This document shows positions 55,425 through 64,000 of a DNA stretch of 64,000 nt, piece by piece. The stretch covers positions 682,001 through 746,000 of the forward strand of contig NZ_NESH01000001.1 of the NCBI RefSeq assembly GCF_003063355.1. The letters run 5' to 3'. The position numbers were made by a program, and so were the translations under genes. Positions within the stretch are counted from its first letter, which is position 1; every line of letters starts with the position of its first letter. This stretch comes from Limnohabitans sp. Bal53. Its GTDB lineage: Bacteria; Pseudomonadota; Gammaproteobacteria; Burkholderiales; Burkholderiaceae_C. Below the pieces are notes generated by a model. That model ran no database searches. It was given only the letters and a program-made list of their open reading frames with translations, and was not told the DNA's origin.

Positions 55425-56399
55425 TTACTGCTGGGGAATGCCCGCTTTTTGAATCACTTCGGTCCAGCGCTTGATGTCCGAGTCGAGCAATTGCGCCAGT
55501 TGTGAGGATGTGCTGGACTGTGCTTGCACATTGAAGCCGGCCAGGCGCTGCACCATGGCGGGATCGGCCAGCACTTTGGCCACTTCAGCGCTCAGGCGCG
55601 CCACCACAGCTTGGGGCGTTTTGCCTGGGGCTGCAAGGGCGTTCCATGACGAGACATTGAAGTTGCTCAGGCCCGGCAACTCGCGCACCACCGGCACTTG
55701 CGGCAGGTCTTTGGGGCGGTTGGCACCCATCACGCCCAGCAGTCGCACGGCCTTGGCATTGATTTGGGGTTTGACCGGTCCCAGAATCTCCACCACCACA
55801 TCGACTTGCCCGCCGCGCAACGCGTTGATGACGGCAGGCGTGCCGTTGTAGGGAATGATTTGCGCGATCAGGTTGGCCTGGGTGCGCAGCAACTCGGCTG
55901 CCAAGTGTTGGGTGCTGCCGATGTTGATCGTGCCAATGTTGAGCAGACCCGGGTTGGCGCGGCCAAAACTGACCAGCTCGGCCAAGGTTTTGTGGGGCGA
56001 GGATTCGGGCACCACGATGGCGATGTCGAACAGGCCCAGCAAAGACACGGGCGCGAAGTCAGTGCGTGGGTTGAAGGGCAAGTACTTGAACAGGCCCGCA
56101 CTCACGGCTGTGCCGTTGGACATGAGCAGCAGGGTGTGGCCGTCGGGCTCGGCCTTGGCCACCAACTCGGCCGCCACAATGCCGCCTGCGCCGGGTCGGT
56201 TGTCGATGACCACCGGTTGGCCCAAGTTCATCGACAGCTGCTGCGCTACGGCGCGGGCGGTCAGGTCGGCCACGCCCCCGGCGCCAAACGGCACAACGAT
56301 GCGCAAAGGCTTGGATGGAAATGCAGGCTGTGCCCATGCCATTCCCATGGGAATGCCCGACAGGGCGGCGGCTTGAATCAGGTGGCGACGGTTGAGCAT
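55425..56399 (-). CDS. Bug-family tripartite tricarboxylate receptor
   Basis: 324 residues from the ATG at 56399. Signal MLNRRHLIQAAALSGIPMGMA, then the Bug landmarks LRIVVPFGAGGVADLTAR, VIDNRPGAGGIVAAELVA, PDGHTLLLMSNGTAVS, LLNIGTINIGSTQHLAAEL and GGQVDVVVEILGPVKP. Periplasmic solute receptor for a carboxylic acid or nucleobase-like ligand. No TctA/TctB partner adjoins it, so it either shares the tctAB system or is an orphan, as is common in Comamonadaceae. It is divergent from the peptide ABC operon. Confidence 0.92.
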   Translation of the reverse strand: MLNRRHLIQAAALSGIPMGMAWAQPAFPSKPLRIVVPFGAGGVADLTARAVAQQLSMNLGQPVVIDNRPGAGGIVAAELVAKAEPDGHTLLLMSNGTAVSAGLFKYLPFNPRTDFAPVSLLGLFDIAIVVPESSPHKTLAELVSFGRANPGLLNIGTINIGSTQHLAAELLRTQANLIAQIIPYNGTPAVINALRGGQVDVVVEILGPVKPQINAKAVRLLGVMGANRPKDLPQVPVVRELPGLSNFNVSSWNALAAPGKTPQAVVARLSAEVAKVLADPAMVQRLAGFNVQAQSSTSSQLAQLLDSDIKRWTEVIQKAGIPQQ

Positions 56400-56612
56400 A
56401 GAGCGTACTTTCAAAATAATCGAGCCGAATGGGTAAGCCAAAAACTGAGCCAACAACAGCGTAGTTACCACAGGTTGATGGGGGCCAATCGAAACCCTCA
56501 CCATGCACCAGTCCGGTGCGCGACAGCGTGTTTGGGGGAATTCCCTGCCCTCTCAGCGGGTTCGAATATTGCATACTCATAATTACCCAACTTTTTTTAC
56601 CGAGGTGTTTTG

Positions 56613-58220
56613 ATGCAGAAGATGACCCCATCCCGCGTATTGCCCAGCGCCCTGAGCGCTGCTTTGCTGTTGGCCGGTGTAATGACCGCAGGTCTGGTGC
56701 AGGCCAAGCCCTTCAAATGGACCAGCGCCAGTGATATTCCCACGCTTGACATCCACTCGCAAAACAACGCTTTGGGCAACGGCGTGCACGCGGCCATCTT
56801 TGACTCGCTGGTCTACTACAACAGCAAGACCTTCAAATTGGAACCTCGCCTGGCCACCTCTTGGCGCGAGGTATCACCCACGCAATACCGCTTCAACTTG
56901 CGCAAGGGCGTCAAGTTCAGCGACGGTTCGGCCCTGACGGCCGACGATGTGGTGTTTTCGCTCGAGCGAGCACGCGCCAAAACCTCCAACTTCAACGTCT
57001 ACACCCAAGGCATGAGCCGCATCGTCAAGGTCGACGCCAACACGGTGGACGTCATCTTGAGCGGGCCCAATCCTGTGGTCCTGAACCAGATGACCGAGTT
57101 GCGCATCATGAGCAAAGCCTGGGCCGAAAAGAACAAGTCCATGGAGCCCAAAGACGCCAAGACCAAAGAAGAAAACTTCGCCCACCGCAACGCCATGGGC
57201 AGCGGCCCTTACATGGTCAAAGAGTGGCAACCCGACCAGCGCTTGGTTCTGGTGAAGAACCCCGCTTGGTGGGGTTGGTCTGATGCCGCCACCAACGTGA
57301 CCGAAATCATCTACACCCCCATCAAGAACGAAGCCACACGCGCTGCCGCTTTGCTCTCGGGCGAGATCGACTTTGTGCTCGACCCCAGCCCACAAGACTT
57401 GGGCCGCATGCGCAACAACGCCAACCTGAAGGTGATCGACGGCATTGAAAACCGCACCATTTTCTTGGGTATGGACCAGCACCGTGCCGAGTTGCCCGGC
57501 TCCAACATCAAGGGCAAGAACCCTCTCAAGGACGTGAAGGTTCGCAAGGCGCTCTACCAGGCCATCGACATAGACACCATCCACCGCGTGACCATGCGCG
57601 GCCTGTCGCAAAACACGGGCGCCTTGGTGGCTCCGCAGGTCAATGGCTGGACGAAAGCCGTGGACACCCGCTTCCCCTACTCACTGGATGCGTCCAAAAA
57701 GCTGCTGACCGATGCCGGTTACCCCAATGGCTTTGAGGTGGACTTTGCCTGCCCGAACAACCGTTACATCAACGACGAAGAAATCTGCCAGGCCATCACG
57801 GCCATGTGGGCCAAAGTGGGTGTCAAGGCCAAACTGCGTACACAGCCGCTGGTGACTTACTTCCCCATGATCCAGCGCTACGAAGCCAGCATCTACATGC
57901 TGGGCTGGGGCGTGCCGACCTTTGACGCGCTCTACAGCCTGCAGTCGCTCACTCGCTCGGTGGGCACAGGTGGCGACGGCAACTACAACGTGGGCCGCTA
58001 CAGCAACACCCGCATGGACTACATCGTGGACCGCGTGAAAACCGAGACCGATTTGTTGGTCCGTGACCGTTTGCTGACCGAAGGCCTGCAGTTGCAAAAC
58101 GACACCGTGGCGCACATCCCGCTGCACAACCAGGTGATCCCTTGGGCCATGAAGAAAAACGTCGATGTGGTGCACCGCCCTGACAACCGCCTCGACTGGA
58201 CACTGATCAAGGTCAACTGA
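56613..58220 (+). CDS. Peptide/opine ABC transporter substrate-binding protein, first copy (SBP family 5)
   Basis: 535 residues from the ATG at 56613, with GAGGTG eight bases upstream. Signal PSALSAALLLAGVMTAGLVQA. Family 5 blocks: IPTLDIHSQNNALGNG, LATSWREVSPTQYRFNLRKG, FSDGSALTADDVVFSLERA, PYMVKEWQPDQRLVLVKNP and RKALYQAIDIDTI. It delivers a peptide-like or opine-like ligand to the adjoining permeases. Overlaps the permease start by one base. A second family-5 receptor sits 2.3 kb downstream. Confidence 0.92.
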   Translation: MQKMTPSRVLPSALSAALLLAGVMTAGLVQAKPFKWTSASDIPTLDIHSQNNALGNGVHAAIFDSLVYYNSKTFKLEPRLATSWREVSPTQYRFNLRKGVKFSDGSALTADDVVFSLERARAKTSNFNVYTQGMSRIVKVDANTVDVILSGPNPVVLNQMTELRIMSKAWAEKNKSMEPKDAKTKEENFAHRNAMGSGPYMVKEWQPDQRLVLVKNPAWWGWSDAATNVTEIIYTPIKNEATRAAALLSGEIDFVLDPSPQDLGRMRNNANLKVIDGIENRTIFLGMDQHRAELPGSNIKGKNPLKDVKVRKALYQAIDIDTIHRVTMRGLSQNTGALVAPQVNGWTKAVDTRFPYSLDASKKLLTDAGYPNGFEVDFACPNNRYINDEEICQAITAMWAKVGVKAKLRTQPLVTYFPMIQRYEASIYMLGWGVPTFDALYSLQSLTRSVGTGGDGNYNVGRYSNTRMDYIVDRVKTETDLLVRDRLLTEGLQLQNDTVAHIPLHNQVIPWAMKKNVDVVHRPDNRLDWTLIKVN

Positions 58221-59200
58221 TGCTCGCTTTCATCTTGCAGCGGCTGATCCAGGCCGTGATCGTGATGATCACGGTCGCCTTCATCGCCTTCTTGCTGTTC
58301 CAGTACGTGGGCGATCCGGTGGTGTTCCTGCTGGGGCAAGACGCCACCAAAGAGCAGATCGACCTGCTGCGGGCTGACCTGGGTCTGGACCAGCCTTTCT
58401 TTGTGCAGTTTGGCCACTTTTTGGTCAATGCGGTGCAAGGCGAGTTTGGTCTGAGCCTGCGCCAAGGTGCGAAAGTTTCGCGCCTGATCGCCGAGCGCTT
58501 GCCCGCCACGCTGGAGTTGGCCATGGTGGCCGCTGGCATGGCCTTGATCATTGGCATTCCCATGGGGGTGTACGCGGCTTTGCGCCGGGGCACCTGGGCC
58601 AGCCAACTCATCATGACGGTGTCGCTGCTGGGGGTGTCGCTGCCAACTTTCCTGATCGGCATCTTGTTGATCTTGGTGTTTGCGGTGATCCTGGGCTGGT
58701 TCCCCAGCTTTGGCCGCGGTGACGTGGTGCAAATGGGCTGGTGGTCGAGCGGTTTGATGACGGCCAAGGGCTGGCACCACATCGTGCTGCCAGCCGTGAC
58801 GCTGGCCATTTTTCAGCTCACGCTGATCATGCGCTTGGTCCGGGCCGAGATGCTGGAGGTGCTGCGCACCGACTACATCAAGTTCGCCCGCGCCCGTGGC
58901 CTGTCCAACCGCGCCATTCATTTTGGCCATGCGCTCAAAAACACACTGGTGCCAGTGATGACCATCACCGGTTTGCAGCTGGGCGGATTGATCGCATTTG
59001 CCATCATCACCGAGACCGTGTTCCAGTGGCCTGGCATGGGCTTGCTGTTCATTCAGGCGGTGACATTTGCCGACATCCCGGTCATGGCCGCCTACCTGTG
59101 CCTGATCGCGCTGATCTTTGTGGTCATCAACCTGATCGTCGATTTGCTCTACTTTGTGGTGGACCCGCGCCTGCGCGTGGGCAAACCTGGGGGGCATTGA
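58220..59200 (+). CDS. Peptide-type ABC transporter permease, DppB-like
   Basis: 326 residues, six membrane helices. N-terminal RLIQAVIVMITVAFIAFLLF, GDPVVFLLGQDATKEQIDLLRADLGLDQPFF (the DppB N-terminal block), EAA-type loop EMLEVLRTDYIKFARARGLS, and FQWPGMGLLFIQAVTFADIPV. Inner-membrane channel component working with the DppC-like permease at 62081. TGATG overlap with the receptor gene. Confidence 0.94.
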   Translation: MLAFILQRLIQAVIVMITVAFIAFLLFQYVGDPVVFLLGQDATKEQIDLLRADLGLDQPFFVQFGHFLVNAVQGEFGLSLRQGAKVSRLIAERLPATLELAMVAAGMALIIGIPMGVYAALRRGTWASQLIMTVSLLGVSLPTFLIGILLILVFAVILGWFPSFGRGDVVQMGWWSSGLMTAKGWHHIVLPAVTLAIFQLTLIMRLVRAEMLEVLRTDYIKFARARGLSNRAIHFGHALKNTLVPVMTITGLQLGGLIAFAIITETVFQWPGMGLLFIQAVTFADIPVMAAYLCLIALIFVVINLIVDLLYFVVDPRLRVGKPGGH

Positions 59201-59202
59201 GC

Positions 59203-60453
59203 GTGGGCGCTTCTTTGCAATCGGTGTTGGGGCGGGGCGCAGCGTTTGCACGCATTGCCCAATTCCATCCTGAACTCACGGCCTTCAGGCGAGACCTGCA
59301 TGCCCACCCCGAGTTGGGCTTTGAAGAGGTGTACACCTCGGCCCGCGTGGCCGAGATGCTCAAAGTTTGCGGCGTGGACAGCATCCACACCGGCATCGGC
59401 AAAACCGGCGTGGTGGCTTTGGTGCATGGCCAAGGTCGCACGGCGGACAACCCGGGCCGCATGATAGGCCTGCGGGCTGACATGGACGCGCTGCCGCTGA
59501 CCGAGCACAACGAATGCAACTGGAAATCTGGCACGCCTGGCTTGATGCACGGGTGTGGTCACGACGGCCACACCGCCATGCTGATGGGTGCGGCGCGTTA
59601 TCTGGCCGAAACCCGGCGCTTTGATGGCACGGCCGTGCTGATTTTTCAGCCCGGCGAAGAAGGCTACGCGGGTGCCCGCGCCATGATGCAAGATGGCCTG
59701 TTCGACCGATTTCCTTGCGAGCAGGTCTATGCCCAGCACAACTCCCCCGAGACGCCCTTGGGCGTGATCGGCATCACCCCCGGACCCATGCAGGCGGCGG
59801 TAGACCGCATCGAGATCCGCATCATTGGCAAAGGCGGACACGGTGCCCGCCCCCACCAGGGGATTGACCCGGTTCTGGTGGCCGGCCACATCATCACGGC
59901 CGCACAAAGCGTGGTCTCGCGCAACTTGTCGGCTTTTGACCAGGCGGTCATCAGCATCTGCTCGATGCAGGCAGGTCATCCCGGTGCCATGAGTGTGATT
60001 CCGGGCGAAGCCACGTTGGTGGGCACAGTGCGCACCTACAGCGAGCGCGTGCAAGACCAGATCGAAGACCGCCTGCGCGCCTTGTGCAATGGTGTGGCGC
60101 AAGGCTTTGGGGCCTCGGCCGAATTGACCTACGAGCGCGTCTACCCTGCCACCGTGAACACCGTACCTGAAGCGCAGTTTGCCTGCGACGTGGCAGCCGC
60201 GTTGGTGGGCGAAGACAAGGTCTGGCGCGACATGCTGCCCAGCATGGGCGGCGAAGATTTCTCTTTCATGTTGCAGGCCAAGCCCGGCGCGTACATCCGC
60301 ATTGGCCAAGGCCTGCCGCACGGCCCTGGCCCGCACCCGCTGCACAACAGCCGCTACGACTTCAACGACGACATCCTGCCCTTGGGTGCCGCCTTGCATG
60401 CCAGCTTGATCGAGCAGGCTTTGCCACTGAGTTCTGCCTTGCGCAGTTCATGA
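59203..60453 (+). CDS. M20 family amidohydrolase (hippurate/N-acyl amino acid hydrolase type)
   Basis: 416 residues from a GTG at 59203, just after the permease stop; no ATG fits. M20D family: HPELGFEEVYTS, GLRADMDALPLTEHN, the metal-binding MHGCGHDGHTAML, FQPGEEGYAGARAM, GKGGHGARPHQGIDP and MGGEDFSFM. It hydrolyses N-acyl amino acids or amides, so may cleave the ligand imported by the ABC transporter. It lies between the DppB-like permease and the second receptor gene, an in-operon placement. Confidence 0.92.
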   Translation: MGASLQSVLGRGAAFARIAQFHPELTAFRRDLHAHPELGFEEVYTSARVAEMLKVCGVDSIHTGIGKTGVVALVHGQGRTADNPGRMIGLRADMDALPLTEHNECNWKSGTPGLMHGCGHDGHTAMLMGAARYLAETRRFDGTAVLIFQPGEEGYAGARAMMQDGLFDRFPCEQVYAQHNSPETPLGVIGITPGPMQAAVDRIEIRIIGKGGHGARPHQGIDPVLVAGHIITAAQSVVSRNLSAFDQAVISICSMQAGHPGAMSVIPGEATLVGTVRTYSERVQDQIEDRLRALCNGVAQGFGASAELTYERVYPATVNTVPEAQFACDVAAALVGEDKVWRDMLPSMGGEDFSFMLQAKPGAYIRIGQGLPHGPGPHPLHNSRYDFNDDILPLGAALHASLIEQALPLSSALRSS

Positions 60454-60494
60454 TTTTTTCAGCCCCTTTCACTCACCACTAACAGGAGTTTTTC

Positions 60495-62078
60495 ATGCGC
60501 ATGCATTCCTTCAACCGCACATTGACCGCTTTGGCCGTGGTTTCGGCTTTGGCTGTGGGCAGCGCCCATGCCGCCACACTGCGTGTGGCCAACCAGGGCG
60601 ACGCCAACTCCATGGACCCGCATTCGCTCAACGAGTCGCTGCAACTGAGCGTGACCAACAACATCTACGAATCGCTGGTCGGTGTCAGCAAAGACCTGAA
60701 GTTTGAAGCGGGCCTGGCCACTTCGTGGAAGCAGACCTCGCCCACCGTGTGGCGCTTTGAGCTGCGCAAGAACGTGAAATTCCATGACGACACGCCCTTT
60801 ACCGCCGATGACGTGGTGTTCTCGCTCAACCGCGCCGCAGGCGAAGGCTCGGACATGCGCAGCAACACCAACGACATCAAGGAAGTGCGCAAGATCAACA
60901 GCCACACCATCGAGATCGAGACCAAATCCCCGTTTCCCATTCTTCCTAATGTCTTGTCCACAGTGTTCATCATGAGCAAGAAATGGTGCGAAGACAACCA
61001 AGCCACGCGCCCGGTGGACCGCCGCAAAGGCATTGAAAACGCCGCCTCCTTCCGCGCTAACGGCACAGGGCCTTATCGCTTGCGTGAGCGCCAGCCCGAT
61101 GTGCGTACAACCTTTGTCCGTAATGCCAATTACTGGGGCAAGATTGAGGGCAACGTGGAAGAGGTCATCTTTACGCCCATTGCCAATGATGCGACTCGTG
61201 TAGCGGCCTTACTTTCAGGTCAGGTGGACATCATTGAGCCGGTCCCTGTGCAAGATGTCCCACGCGTCAATAACAACGCCAACACAATTGCACTCGTCGG
61301 GCCAGAATTGCGCACCATTTTTCTGGGGATGGACCAAAAACGTGATGAATTGTTGTTTTCCAGCGTGAAGGGCAAAAACCCCTTCAAGGACAAGCGCGTG
61401 CGCCAGGCCTTCTACCAAGCCATTGACATCGAAGGCATCAAGCGCGTGGTGATGCGCGGCGCCTCCAACCCCAGCGCCCTGATGGTGGGCCCGGGCATCA
61501 ACGGCTTCAACCCCGAACTGAACAAGCGCCTGCCCTACGACCCCGAAGCCTCCAAAAAGTTGCTGGCCGAAGCCGGTTATCCCACAGGCTTCACCATCGA
61601 CATGAACTGCCCTAATGACCGCTATGTGAACGACGGCCAGATCTGTGAAACCGTGGCCGCCAACTTGGCTCGCGTGAACGTCAAGGTCAACCTCAAGGCC
61701 GAGACCAAGGGCACCTATTTCCCCAAAGTGCTGCGCCGCGACACCAGCTTCTATTTGCTGGGATGGACCCCCAGCACCTATGACGCGCACAACGCCCTGA
61801 ACGCGCTGATGCGCTGCGTGGACGACAAGGGTGCAGGCCAGTTCAACCTGGGTTCCTATTGCAACCCCAAGGTCGATGAGCTGATGATCAAGGTGCAAAG
61901 CGAGACCGACCAGGCCAAACGCAACGCCATGATCCGCGAGTCCTTTGAACTGCACAGCGCCGACATTGGCCACCTGCCTTTGCACCAACAGGCCTTGGCC
62001 TGGGGCACCAGCAAAAAGGTCACGCTGGTCCAGCGTGGTGACAACTACATGCCCTTCAAGTCCATCACCGTGAAGTGA
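60495..62078 (+). CDS. Peptide/opine ABC transporter substrate-binding protein, second copy
   Basis: 527 residues, AGGAG ahead of the ATG. Signal LTALAVVSALAVGSAHA. SBP_bac_5 blocks: LRVANQGDANSMDPHSLNE, GLATSWKQTSPTVWRFELRK, FHDDTPFTADDVVFSLNRA, PYRLRERQPDVRTTFVRN, RQAFYQAIDIEGIKRVVMRG. A relative of the 56613 protein but clearly divergent. Codons from about 61080 to 61375 are more AT-rich (AAT, GAT, TTA, GTA, TCA) than elsewhere in the gene, hinting at a recombined patch. The ligand is unknown. Confidence 0.92.
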   Translation: MRMHSFNRTLTALAVVSALAVGSAHAATLRVANQGDANSMDPHSLNESLQLSVTNNIYESLVGVSKDLKFEAGLATSWKQTSPTVWRFELRKNVKFHDDTPFTADDVVFSLNRAAGEGSDMRSNTNDIKEVRKINSHTIEIETKSPFPILPNVLSTVFIMSKKWCEDNQATRPVDRRKGIENAASFRANGTGPYRLRERQPDVRTTFVRNANYWGKIEGNVEEVIFTPIANDATRVAALLSGQVDIIEPVPVQDVPRVNNNANTIALVGPELRTIFLGMDQKRDELLFSSVKGKNPFKDKRVRQAFYQAIDIEGIKRVVMRGASNPSALMVGPGINGFNPELNKRLPYDPEASKKLLAEAGYPTGFTIDMNCPNDRYVNDGQICETVAANLARVNVKVNLKAETKGTYFPKVLRRDTSFYLLGWTPSTYDAHNALNALMRCVDDKGAGQFNLGSYCNPKVDELMIKVQSETDQAKRNAMIRESFELHSADIGHLPLHQQALAWGTSKKVTLVQRGDNYMPFKSITVK

Positions 62079-62080
62079 CC

Positions 62081-62992
62081 ATGAGCAATGTCTTGACCCG
62101 TTGGCTTCACAGCGATGTGGGCTACAGCTTTCGCCAGTCGCCCACCGCCATGGTGGCGGCGGCCATTGCCTTTGTGTGTCTTTTCGCTGCGGTGTTTGCC
62201 GGCTGGGTCGCGCCCACCAACCCGTTTGATCTGGCCACGCTGGAGCTGAGCGATGCCCGCTTGCCTCCGGCTTGGATGGAGGGCGGCAGCACCAAGTTCT
62301 TGCTGGGCACCGATGACCAAGGCCGGGACATTTTGTCGGCCATCATCTACGGCTCGCGCATCTCCTTGGTGGTGGGGCTGGCCTCGGTCGTCTTGTCGGT
62401 GGTGGTGGGCGTGGGTCTGGGCTTGCTGGCGGGTTTCAAAGGCGGCTGGATCGACGCCTTGCTCATGCGCCTGTGCGACGTGATGCTGTCCTTCCCCGCC
62501 ATTTTGGTGGCTTTGCTGATCGCTGGTGTGGGGCGTGCCCTGTTTCCCAACGCGCACGAATCACTGGCCTTTGGTGTGTTGATTTTGTCGATCTCACTGA
62601 CCGGTTGGGTGCAATACGCCCGCACGGTGCGAGGCACCACCTTGGTGGAGCGCAACAAGGAATACGTGCAGGCCGCCCGCGTGACGGGCGTGGCCCCCTT
62701 GCGCATCATGGTCAAGCATGTGCTGCCCAATGTGATGGGCCCGGTCATGGTGCTGGCCACCATCCAGGTGGCGACCGCCATCATCACCGAAGCCACGCTG
62801 TCGTTTCTGGGTGTGGGCGCACCACCCACCTCGCCATCGCTGGGCACGCTCATTCGCGTGGGCAACGATTATTTGTTCTCAGGCGAGTGGTGGATCACGA
62901 TTTTTCCGGGTCTGATGCTGGTGCTGATCGCCCTGTCGGTCAACTTGCTGGGTGACTGGTTGCGCGATGCGCTCAATCCGAGATTGCGATGA
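62081..62992 (+). CDS. Peptide-type ABC transporter permease, DppC-like
   Basis: 303 residues from the ATG at 62081, two bases after the receptor stop; a GTG at 62075 overlaps. N-terminal helix SPTAMVAAAIAFVCLFAAVFAG, LLGTDDQGRDILSAIIYGSRISL (the DppC block), LLAGFKGGWIDALLMRLCDVMLSFPAILVALLI, EAA loop YVQAARVTGVAPLRIMVKHVLPN and PSLGTLIRVGNDY. Overlaps the ATPase start by four bases (ATGA). Confidence 0.94.
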   Translation: MSNVLTRWLHSDVGYSFRQSPTAMVAAAIAFVCLFAAVFAGWVAPTNPFDLATLELSDARLPPAWMEGGSTKFLLGTDDQGRDILSAIIYGSRISLVVGLASVVLSVVVGVGLGLLAGFKGGWIDALLMRLCDVMLSFPAILVALLIAGVGRALFPNAHESLAFGVLILSISLTGWVQYARTVRGTTLVERNKEYVQAARVTGVAPLRIMVKHVLPNVMGPVMVLATIQVATAIITEATLSFLGVGAPPTSPSLGTLIRVGNDYLFSGEWWITIFPGLMLVLIALSVNLLGDWLRDALNPRLR

Positions 62993-63957
62993 GTCTTTTA
63001 CAAGTCAAAAACCTGGTGGTGGAATTCCCCAGCCGCCACGGCACGCTGCGTGCGCTGGACGATATTTCTTTCGACATCGCCCCCGGTGAAATTCTGGGTG
63101 TGGTGGGTGAATCGGGCGCGGGCAAGTCGCTCACAGGCGCGGCCATCATTGGCCTGCTGGAGCCGCCGGGTCGAGTGGCCAGCGGCGAAATTTGCCTCGA
63201 AGGCCAGCGCATCGACCACCTGAACAACGACGAGATGCGCCACATCCGTGGACGCAAGATCGGCGCGATTTTTCAGGACCCGCTGACCTCGCTCAACCCG
63301 CTGTACTCCATCGGGCGGCAGCTGACCGAAACCATCCTGGCCCACCTGCCTGTGTCGCCGCAGGAAGCTCGCCAGCGCGCCATCCAACTGCTCAAGGACA
63401 CCGGCATTTCGGCCGCCGAAGAGCGCATCGACCATTACCCGCACCAGTTCTCTGGCGGCATGCGCCAGCGCGTGGTGATTGCGCTGGCCTTGGCCGCTGA
63501 GCCGCTGCTGATTGTGGCCGACGAGCCGACCACGGCGCTTGACGTGTCGATCCAGGCGCAGATCATCAGCTTGCTCAAAAAGGTTTGCAAAGACCGGGGC
63601 GCTGCCGTGATGCTGATCACGCACGACATGGGTGTGATCGCCGAGACCTGTGACCGCGTGGCCGTGTTGTACGCCGGGCGCGTTGCCGAAATCGGCCCGG
63701 TGCACCAGGTCATCAACCACCCGGCCCACCCTTACACCGCAGGCCTGATGGCCTCCATCCCCGACATGGACAGTGACCGCGAACGCCTGAACCAAATTGA
63801 CGGCACGATGCCGCGCCTGAACGCCATCCCGCAAGGCTGCGCCTTCAACCCGCGCTGCCCCAAAGCCTTTGACCGCTGCCGCCAAGACCGACCCAATTTG
63901 GTCCAAGCAGGTGTTACTCGGGCCGCTTGCTGGCTGCACGATGGGAGCGCCGCATGA
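62989..63957 (+). CDS. Peptide-type ABC transporter ATPase, DppD-like
   Basis: 322 residues. Walker A VVGESGAGKSL, Q-loop FQDPLTSLNPL, signature FSGGMRQRVVIALALA, Walker B LLIVADEPTTALDVSIQAQ and H-loop ITHDMGVIAE. The oligopeptide C-terminal domain with CAFNPRCPKAFDRC can bind a [4Fe-4S] cluster or zinc, as in Dpp/Opp ATPases. It powers import together with the next ATPase. Four-base overlaps with both neighbours. Confidence 0.95.
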   Translation: MSLLQVKNLVVEFPSRHGTLRALDDISFDIAPGEILGVVGESGAGKSLTGAAIIGLLEPPGRVASGEICLEGQRIDHLNNDEMRHIRGRKIGAIFQDPLTSLNPLYSIGRQLTETILAHLPVSPQEARQRAIQLLKDTGISAAEERIDHYPHQFSGGMRQRVVIALALAAEPLLIVADEPTTALDVSIQAQIISLLKKVCKDRGAAVMLITHDMGVIAETCDRVAVLYAGRVAEIGPVHQVINHPAHPYTAGLMASIPDMDSDRERLNQIDGTMPRLNAIPQGCAFNPRCPKAFDRCRQDRPNLVQAGVTRAACWLHDGSAA

Positions 63958-64000
63958 GCGAACACAAGACCCAGCCCTTGGTCGTCGCACATGACCTGGC
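63954..64000 (+). CDS. Second peptide-type ABC transporter ATPase, DppF-like (start only)
   Basis: ATG overlapping the preceding stop (ATGA), reading MSEHKTQPLVVAHDL before the window ends. Only 15 residues are seen, so the DppF assignment relies on the operon order receptor, permease, permease, ATPase, ATPase. Confidence 0.6.
   Translation, partial: MSEHKTQPLVVAHDL

Overview
The window is a dense chromosomal segment of a betaproteobacterium, most likely family Comamonadaceae (Burkholderiales). I infer this from the high-GC coding style, the paaABCDE operon under a TetR-type PaaR-like palindrome, System II cytochrome c maturation (resB/ccsB), cytochrome c4, expanded Bug/Tct tricarboxylate-type solute receptors, a CIRCE-controlled groESL, and the tal/zwf/hexR arrangement. 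No genus is assigned. No rRNA, tRNA, phage, insertion sequence or CRISPR array was seen. No gene-free stretch longer than about 300 bases exists; the longest non-coding gaps (about 200-280 bases) carry promoters or short palindromic repeats.

Layout. 0-5.6 kb: start of tyrS (cut by the window edge), an M23 peptidase, anmK, erpA, rpsI-rplM and rlmJ (cell wall and translation). 5.6-9.7 kb: paaABCDE, the phenylacetyl-CoA epoxidase, behind a perfect palindromic operator; paaD carries an unusual in-frame 7-codon tandem repeat near its 5' end. 9.7-16.6 kb: an ATM1-type ABC exporter, two hotdog thioesterases, an enoyl-CoA hydratase/isomerase, a DUF2147 protein, a large acyl-CoA dehydrogenase and its likely TetR regulator: acyl-CoA metabolism that fits beside paa. 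16.7-23.9 kb: aroK and a compact pilM-pilN-pilOP-pilQ operon, in which PilO and PilP look fused, divergent from mrcA (PBP1a). 23.9-28.2 kb: cyaY, lptM, lysA, msrPQ and an orphan response-regulator receiver. 28.2-36.1 kb: ccsB/resB, cytochrome c4, engB, an alpha/beta hydrolase and two tandem lipid A-type acyltransferases. 36.2-39.5 kb: a MerR/excisionase-type regulator, groES-groEL with a sigma32-like promoter and CIRCE, and a small J-domain protein. 39.5-45 kb: pgi, tal, zwf and hexR (hexose phosphate metabolism).

45-50.3 kb: the TctE/TctD two-component system divergent from tctCBA, a tricarboxylate transporter, with PhoB-like direct repeats between them. 50.3-53.2 kb is a zone of gene decay: a Bug receptor remnant with frameshift, stop and deletion, then a phosphoethanolamine-transferase-like gene that is one continuous frame except for two in-frame TGA codons. 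53.2-55.4 kb: a PAP2-type phosphatase, a PagL-like lipid A deacylase and an unrecognised exported protein. Together with the interrupted transferase these look like an outer-membrane lipid A remodelling island. 55.4 kb to the end: a Bug receptor gene, then a peptide/opine-type ABC transporter operon (two different substrate-binding proteins, two permeases, two ATPases, the last cut by the window end) with an M20 amidohydrolase embedded in it.

Short repeats are a second theme: REP-like palindromes at 12.6 kb and 43.9-44.1 kb, and a GTCAtTGCGAG-type palindromic repeat at 41.1-41.4 kb that shares its core with the repeat-bearing 5' end of paaD.
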